A DNA stretch of 10,964 bases, from contig CAIYCZ010000410.1 in assembly GCA_903924805.1 (NCBI GenBank), forward strand, positions 1 through 10,964. The letters are read 5' to 3'. The number at the start of each line of letters is the position of its first letter. Within the stretch, counting starts at the first letter, position 1. The translations under genes were made by a program, and so were the position numbers. Positions 6,520 to 10,964 of the stretch are shown one piece after another. The DNA comes from an uncultured delta proteobacterium. Its GTDB lineage: Bacteria > Desulfobacterota > WTBG01 > CAIYCZ01. The notes below the pieces were generated by a model. The model saw nothing but the letters and a program-made list of their open reading frames with translations. It did not search any database and was not told the DNA's origin.

Positions 6520-6963
6520 CTAAGATTTATTGTCTTTAAGATGATGCAGCAGGGCTTCGAGGCCCAGGATATAACTCTGCTCCCTGAAGCCTGAGATTAC
6601 CCCCAGCACCACATCTGATATAAGAGATTGCTTCCTGAAATCCTCCCTCTTATAAATATTTGAGAGATGAACTTCTACGGTGGGCAGTTCTACTGCTAAA
6701 AGAGCATCGCGCAGGGCAACGCTTGTGTGGGTATATGCAGCAGGGTTAATGACGATGCCGTTAAAATTACCAATTGCACGGTGAATTTCAGAAATGATCT
6801 CTCCTTCAGAGTTTGCCTGAAAAATCTTCACCTCAACATTTTGATTTTTAGCACACGACAGTATCTTATTATTTATCTGTTCCAGAGTTAAGGTACCGTA
6901 TTGATCAGGTTCTCTCGTGCCAAGCAGATTTAAATTAGGCCCGTGAATGACCAGAATTTTCAT
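6520..6963 (-). CDS. aroQ: Type II 3-dehydroquinate dehydratase
   Basis: Cytoplasmic enzyme that removes water from 3-dehydroquinate to give 3-dehydroshikimate, step three of the shikimate pathway, usually as a dodecamer. The 147 residues match the compact type II family, unrelated to aroD. Visible motifs are GPNLNLLGTREPDQYG (8-23) with the loop Arg17 and catalytic Tyr22, FQANSEGEI (48-56), INPAAYTHTSVALRDALL (72-89) with Asn73, and VEVHLSNIYKREDFR (96-110) with catalytic His99. GAGGTGG lies just before the ATG at 6963, supporting the start. It is the last gene of the leftward aroC-aroB-aroQ block, 62 bp after aroB, with a palindromic repeat in that gap. The set makes consecutive and terminal steps of chorismate synthesis. 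Confidence 0.97.
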   Translation of the reverse strand: MKILVIHGPNLNLLGTREPDQYGTLTLEQINNKILSCAKNQNVEVKIFQANSEGEIISEIHRAIGNFNGIVINPAAYTHTSVALRDALLAVELPTVEVHLSNIYKREDFRKQSLISDVVLGVISGFREQSYILGLEALLHHLKDNKS

Positions 6964-6980
6964 ATTGCCACCTCATAATT

Positions 6981-7026
6981 AAACCACCGTAGAACACAGA
7001 GTTCTTCTCTGTGGGCTCTGTGGTTT
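6981..7026. repeat. Nested inverted repeat with CTCTGTG units between aroB and aroQ
   Basis: Outer arms AAACCAC (6981-6987) and GTGGTTT (7020-7026) enclose inner arms CACAGAG (6995-7001) and CTCTGTG (7007-7013) around TTCTT. The right half repeats TCTCTGTGG and GCTCTGTGG. It fills most of the 62-bp gap and touches the aroB stop codon. The lack of a T tract in the leftward direction argues against a simple terminator. It may be a dispersed repeat or an RNA stability or processing hairpin. Confidence 0.6.
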
Positions 7027-8120
7027 CATTTTTTATCAGCTAATAAACCTTTTTTGAGTGTTGATAGTATTTTCTCTGACGATACTTCTTCCACAAAAAC
7101 CTCGCCAATCCTTCTCATGAGTACCATCCGTATATTTCCCCGTACACGTTTTTTGTCTTTCTGCATGGCATCAAGATAATCTCCCCCGGACAGGGCAGGG
7201 GGATGGATTGGAAGCCCTGCTGCTTCCAGGAGCGATACAACTTCAGTACAATCTTCCTGAGAGCAGTATCCCCACTCTGCTGACACACGTGCTGCCGCTG
7301 CCATGCCTATTGAGACGGCTTCGCCATGTTTGTATTCTGTGTAGTTGGTGAGCGTTTCAACCGCATGCCCGAAGGTGTGACCAAAATTAAGGATGGCACG
7401 AAGTCCGTTTTCCCGCTCATCCAGAGAAGTGATAGCAGCTTTAATGGTACAGCATGTTTTTATAATGCTTGAAAGGACTGATTCATCAAGGTGTAAAGCT
7501 TCATCCATATTTCTCTGCAGAAAGGAAAAGAGCTGCTGGTCACGGATGATGCCGTATTTAATAACCTCTGCCATGCCTGACCGCAGTTCCCTCATATCCA
7601 GTGTTGCAAGGACCGAAGGGTCTATAAGCACCATCCGGGGCTGGTAGAATGATCCAACCATGTTTTTCCCTTCAGGGAGATTGACACCGGTCTTTCCACC
7701 AATGCTGCTGTCAATCTGTGAGAGCAGCGTTGTCGGTACCTGCACCAAGGGAACGCCGCGCATGAATGTGGCTGCAGCAAATCCTGCCATGTCACCAATC
7801 ACACCACCACCCAGGGCAATAATGGGTGAATTGCGATCAAGGTCAAAGGAGAGAAGCTTTTTATGTATCCTTTCTATCCAGGAAAGCGTCTTATACTGCT
7901 CACCATCAGGAATTTCGATGACATCAACGTGAAACAATGCCTGCTCAAGCGTTTTAATAACCTGGGCACGGTACAGCGGCCCCACAGTAGTATTGGTGAT
8001 AACAGCAGCATTTTTACCAAGATTACATGAGAAGATTATCTCCCCGGCCTGATCAAGTATCCCGTTATTGATCAGTATAAGGTAACTTCGCTCTCCCAGG
8101 TTGACCCGTACGGATTCCAT
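7026..8120 (-). CDS. aroB: 3-dehydroquinate synthase
   Basis: Cytoplasmic NAD- and metal-dependent enzyme that cyclises 3-deoxy-D-arabino-heptulosonate 7-phosphate to 3-dehydroquinate, step two of the shikimate pathway. The 364 residues show the NAD-binding GGGVIGDMAGFAAATFMRG (104-122), PTTLLSQIDSSIGGKTGVN (129-147) and the metal ligands E185 (in SGMAEVIKYG), H248 (NFGHTFGHAVE) and H265 (YKHGEAVSIGM), plus DGEQYK (72-77). The C-terminal part, with DKK (322-324), is complete. The ATG at 8120 is the first of the frame, but its upstream AACCTTTATAAAC contains no good ribosome site, so translation may be weak or start slightly differently. It lies 85 bp after aroC and 62 bp before aroQ, both gaps carrying inverted repeats. 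Confidence 0.97.
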   Translation of the reverse strand: MESVRVNLGERSYLILINNGILDQAGEIIFSCNLGKNAAVITNTTVGPLYRAQVIKTLEQALFHVDVIEIPDGEQYKTLSWIERIHKKLLSFDLDRNSPIIALGGGVIGDMAGFAAATFMRGVPLVQVPTTLLSQIDSSIGGKTGVNLPEGKNMVGSFYQPRMVLIDPSVLATLDMRELRSGMAEVIKYGIIRDQQLFSFLQRNMDEALHLDESVLSSIIKTCCTIKAAITSLDERENGLRAILNFGHTFGHAVETLTNYTEYKHGEAVSIGMAAAARVSAEWGYCSQEDCTEVVSLLEAAGLPIHPPALSGGDYLDAMQKDKKRVRGNIRMVLMRRIGEVFVEEVSSEKILSTLKKGLLADKK

Positions 8121-8128
8121 GTTTATAA

Positions 8129-8190
8129 AGGTTAAAAGGGCAAGAGGTTAAGAGGTTATTATCTTTTGGCCTTTTTACCTCTTTACCTTT
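8129..8190. repeat. Imperfect inverted repeat in the aroC-aroB gap
   Basis: AGGTTAAAAGGGC (8129-8141) is complementary, with three mismatches, to GGCCTTTTTACCT (8168-8180). An overlapping alternative pairs AAGAGGTTAAGAGGT (8143-8157) with ACCTCTTTACCTTT (8177-8190). Tandem GAGGTTA units are visible on the left arm. It occupies nearly the whole spacer ahead of aroB. It may be a dispersed repeat or a leader structure. Confidence 0.45.
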
Positions 8191-8205
8191 GTGCCAATTG
8201 AAGGT

Positions 8206-9366
8206 TTAAAATGCTTTAAGCTGCTTTAGATACCCATTATAGTTTCTGCTTACTTCCTTCATGCTGTCGCCGCCAAATTTCTCAAGAAATGCCCTGGCGA
8301 TTTCGTAACAGACCATTGCCTCTCCGATAACGGCAGCCGATGGGACGCGGCATATGTCAGACCGCTCGACGGTTGCCTTGACCGGTTTTTTAGACTTAAT
8401 ATCTACTGATTGCAGAGGCTGATAGAGAGTTGCTATAGGCTTCATGGCAGCCCGGAGGACTATGCTCTCGCCATTGGAGACACCTCCTTCAATGCCGCCG
8501 GCATTATTAGTTTTTCTGTAAAACCCTTTATTTTTATTGAAATAAATCTGGTCATGGACCTGTGAGCCAGGCAGTTGTGCAGCCATAAAACCAATGCCAA
8601 CCTCAACACCCTTTATTGCATGGATGCTCATCAAAGCCCTGGTTAGTGTTGCGTCAAGACGTAAATCCCATTGGGTGTAGCTTCCGAGACCAGGCGGAAC
8701 GCCTTCCACAACTATTACAAAAATGCCTCCGAGGCTGTTTCCTTTTGCCCGTGCAGTATCGATGAGCTTCATTATTTTTCGCTCAGCATCAGGGCATGGG
8801 CAGCGAAGGATAGAAGCTTCAGCCTTTTTGAAAAGAGCCTGATGTGACTGCCCTTTAATTTTTGCTTTAATCCCGCCCACTTCCGCGACATAGCTTAAGA
8901 CCCTTATATTAAACTCAGATAAATATTTTCTGCAGACACTCCCACCGGCCACCCGCGCTGCAGTTTCCCGTGCGCTTGCCCGCTCCAGCACATTTCGTAT
9001 GTCCTGATGGTTATATTTGAGAGCCCCTGCAAGGTCAGCATGGCCAGGCCGGGGATTTGTAATAGTGCCTAAAGATATATCATCCAGCGGTTCAACAGAC
9101 ATCTTATCCTGCCAGTTTATCCAGTCACGGTTTTTGATGACAAGTGAAATTGGCGAGCCAAGAGTTTTCCCAAGGCGCACGCCGGAGGTTATTTCCACTT
9201 CATCATTTTCTATTTCCATCCGCTTGCCCCTGCCATACCCTATCTGCCTGCGGGCCAGATCTTTATTAATGTCTTCAGGCAGTAACGAAAGACCGGAAGG
9301 TATTCCATCTACAATAGCTGTTAAGCAAGAGCCGTGAGATTCACCGGCTGTTATGAAGCGCAGCAT
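8206..9366 (-). CDS. aroC: Chorismate synthase
   Basis: Cytoplasmic enzyme using reduced FMN to convert 5-enolpyruvylshikimate 3-phosphate to chorismate, the last shared step to aromatic amino acids, folates and quinones. The 386 residues hold the family signatures: GESHG (8-12) with active-site His11, IGYGRGKRMEIE (42-53), NPRPGHADLAG (104-114) with His109, RASARETAARVAGG (129-142) and NAGGIEGGVSNGE (288-300). GAGAGGA is placed about six bases before the ATG at 9366, a good ribosome site. It is the first gene of the leftward aro block, behind a possible promoter at 9418-9447. No sign of a fused flavin reductase is present, so FMNH2 must be supplied by another enzyme. Confidence 0.97.
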   Translation of the reverse strand: MLRFITAGESHGSCLTAIVDGIPSGLSLLPEDINKDLARRQIGYGRGKRMEIENDEVEITSGVRLGKTLGSPISLVIKNRDWINWQDKMSVEPLDDISLGTITNPRPGHADLAGALKYNHQDIRNVLERASARETAARVAGGSVCRKYLSEFNIRVLSYVAEVGGIKAKIKGQSHQALFKKAEASILRCPCPDAERKIMKLIDTARAKGNSLGGIFVIVVEGVPPGLGSYTQWDLRLDATLTRALMSIHAIKGVEVGIGFMAAQLPGSQVHDQIYFNKNKGFYRKTNNAGGIEGGVSNGESIVLRAAMKPIATLYQPLQSVDIKSKKPVKATVERSDICRVPSAAVIGEAMVCYEIARAFLEKFGGDSMKEVSRNYNGYLKQLKAF

Positions 9367-9417
9367 AAAGTTCCTCTCTGTAATTTAATAGGGGTTATGG
9401 TAATAATAAACTATTTT

Positions 9418-9447
9418 ATAATACATATTTGATTGAAGAAAAGTAAA
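9418..9447 (-). promoter_or_regulatory. Candidate promoter for the aroC-aroB-aroQ block
   Basis: On the minus strand TTTACT (9447-9442) and TATTAT (9423-9418) are spaced by 18 bp and match 4 and 5 of 6 consensus bases. It sits just after the hairpin terminator of the upstream gene and about 50 bp before aroC, the right place, but in AT-rich DNA. Confidence 0.35.
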
Positions 9448-9493
9448 AAAAACACAGGTGGTTTTGATTAGGCGCCCCACCTGTGTTTTTTTT
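9445..9493. terminator. Strong rho-independent terminator, symmetric
   Basis: Arms at 9445-9461 and 9477-9493 are perfectly complementary over 17 bp. Each is eight A or T plus the core CACAGGTGG or CCACCTGTG, around a 15-base loop. Read leftward, the T tract of the minus strand follows the stem, so it ends the gene at 9514, whose stop is 21 bp away. The sequence is equally good in the rightward direction. Confidence 0.85.
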
Positions 9494-9513
9494 ACACTAT
9501 AGACAACTGTTAT

Positions 9514-10964
9514 TTAAAAGGTTCCGTAAAAGAAAAAGTTGGATAGAAGCGGGGTGCTATCACACGCGACTGCAGTACCATCCTTGGTAACGTTAGTAAT
9601 GACCCACACTCTGACTATACCTTCTCCTTCTGGTGCCTTAACGGTTATCAAAACGTCGCTCCAGAACAGCACTTCTGCCGGTTGCCACGTAGTTTGATCT
9701 GCTCTTCCAAAATATACCCCTATACTACTGGTGCCACCTTGAACGGTAGGTTCGGTATGGCCAAAATTCATGCCTATAATATTTACCTCTGTTCCCTTTA
9801 ATCCATTAATGGGCATATTGAAGAAGACAACCGGACATATTCCGCGAACCTTAAAGTTCACGTCATCCCTGCTCTCACCGACAATATCAACGATCCGTGA
9901 ATCAGGGAATGATTGATAATTATCGCTTTTAACGGTCACTGTGTATTGCCCCGGCTCTACCCCGGTGAAAATGTAATAACCGGCTTTATCAGTATTTGTT
10001 GTCGTGGTGCTGCTGCTGGTTATGCCGGTCAATTCCATGGTAACATCAGCCACCGGCAATTTAAAAATATTTAAGACTGTGCCGCTTATATACAGGCCTT
10101 TGGCTGCCCTGAAATTTACGTTTTTCACATCCGCTTTAAAGACCGTAACAGGAGCTGAAACAGGATTAAATCCATACCCGGCAAGATTTGGCTTTACCAG
10201 ATACTTGCCATCAGCCACCCCTATCAGAATATAAAACCCCGTGGGATCTGTCTTAACGGTCTGCTTAATTTCTTTTGTTTTATAATCAAGAAGGTCTACG
10301 GTAACTCCCGGCAGAGAAGTTGGTCCTTCAACAATATAGCCGGAGATATTTGAACCAGTGGCTGCCGTGAAATTAACGTTATAAACGCTTGCTGATGCGA
10401 TGGTGACTGTCTGAGTAGGGGGGTTAAAGTCATAATCACTATAATCGGGAGTTATCGTATATGTTCCATTTTGAAGTTCAAGAAAGGAATATCCGCCATT
10501 TGCGTCAGTTGTTTTGGAATCGTTCCGGGGACCGGCCATAGCAATAGTGACACCCTCAATACCATTACCCTGAACATCGGTAACCTTTCCTGAAATCTGA
10601 TAGCCAAGGGTTCCAACAAAATTGATATTTGTTTTATCCTTGACCGTGTCTGAAGATGCAATGGTAACCTGCTGGAACGGGGGGGTAAAGCCATAACCCG
10701 CAAAGAATGGAGTGACGGTATAGGTATCAAATCCAAGGCCTGAGACCTGATAAAATCCGGTACCATCTGTCAGCGTTGTCTCAGGCGTGCTGTTCAGCCC
10801 ATCTACGGTTACGGTGACTCCGGGCATAGCTTTGCCATTTTTGTCAGTGATAGTGCCTGATATGGGAAAGCCGTTGAACGCCTCAAAATTGGCATTGTTT
10901 ACATCCTGATCCTTAACAGTTACATCCAGGAATTCCGGGCTGAAGATAAAACCGGTTTTTTCCG
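9514..10964 (-). CDS. Exported repeat protein with carboxypeptidase-regulatory-like repeats and IPT/TIG-like C-terminus, 5' end cut by window edge
   Basis: The frame is open to the right edge and gives 482 residues. An internal Met at 10827 is not a real start because clear homologous sequence continues upstream. Four full repeats of 83-89 residues begin at ISG (visible residues 34, 123, 206 and 292), each running ISG, PGVTV, TDxxGxY, YTVTP, GYGFxPP and VNF, preceded by the end of a fifth. This is the beta-sandwich pattern of carboxypeptidase regulatory-like (CarboxypepD_reg or Cna-B type) domains. Residues 376-482 (GTEVNIIGMNFG, ITVKAPEGEGIVRVWV) resemble an IPT/TIG fold. Such proteins are usually extracellular or surface-bound and adhesive or structural. 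The signal peptide would be off the window. The C-terminus FFFYGTF shows no LPXTG motif or membrane anchor. Its function and binding partner are unknown. Confidence 0.85.
   Translation of the reverse strand, partial: EKTGFIFSPEFLDVTVKDQDVNNANFEAFNGFPISGTITDKNGKAMPGVTVTVDGLNSTPETTLTDGTGFYQVSGLGFDTYTVTPFFAGYGFTPPFQQVTIASSDTVKDKTNINFVGTLGYQISGKVTDVQGNGIEGVTIAMAGPRNDSKTTDANGGYSFLELQNGTYTITPDYSDYDFNPPTQTVTIASASVYNVNFTAATGSNISGYIVEGPTSLPGVTVDLLDYKTKEIKQTVKTDPTGFYILIGVADGKYLVKPNLAGYGFNPVSAPVTVFKADVKNVNFRAAKGLYISGTVLNIFKLPVADVTMELTGITSSSTTTTNTDKAGYYIFTGVEPGQYTVTVKSDNYQSFPDSRIVDIVGESRDDVNFKVRGICPVVFFNMPINGLKGTEVNIIGMNFGHTEPTVQGGTSSIGVYFGRADQTTWQPAEVLFWSDVLITVKAPEGEGIVRVWVITNVTKDGTAVACDSTPLLSNFFFYGTF

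Noticed and set aside
9841..10863. Possible DNA repeat or CRISPR-like array
   Set aside because: The periodicity of about 250-265 bp follows protein domains in one reading frame; no short identical repeats with spacers are present.

Overview
The window carries conserved bacterial housekeeping genes, two partial genes of less certain function at its edges, and several small structured elements between genes. The twitching-motility ATPases PilT and PilU point to a bacterium with type IV pili, most likely Gram-negative. Strong AAGGAG-type ribosome binding sites precede some genes, and base composition looks moderate. The phylum cannot be fixed from this sequence alone. The mixture of dispersed CTCTGTG-type intergenic repeats, a PilT/PilU pair, an aroC-aroB-aroQ block and a long repetitive surface protein would fit Planctomycetota or a similar environmental lineage, but that is a guess.

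Left part (1-3578, all leftward): a partial polytopic membrane protein open at the left edge, built from two diverged copies of a four-helix unit and ending in a helix-hairpin-helix-like segment. Upstream of it in the direction of transcription lie pilU and pilT, probably one pilT-pilU transcript. Positions 3579-3946 form a divergent control region. It has a 22-bp dyad, a possible rightward extended -10 element, and three GC-rich stem-loops leading into rnc.

Middle (3947-6419): rnc (ribonuclease III) and der (double-domain ribosome-assembly GTPase) run rightward and both serve RNA and ribosome metabolism. Between them, on the opposite strand, is a 42-codon rubredoxin-like four-cysteine protein gene. 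Two conserved active-site positions are substituted: RNase III has Asn where Escherichia coli has Asp114, and the first Der GTPase domain has NKVE instead of NKxD.

Right part (6520-10964, all leftward): aroC, aroB and aroQ, three enzymes of the shikimate pathway, separated by spacers with inverted repeats. A perfect 17-bp-arm hairpin with A and T tracts divides aroC from the last gene. That gene is open at the right edge and encodes an exported-type protein of tandem carboxypeptidase-regulatory-like beta-sandwich repeats capped by an IPT/TIG-like domain.

No rRNA, tRNA, CRISPR array, complete transposon or phage gene was recognised. No clearly new multigene system is visible. The least explained items are the duplicated membrane protein and the structured leader of rnc.
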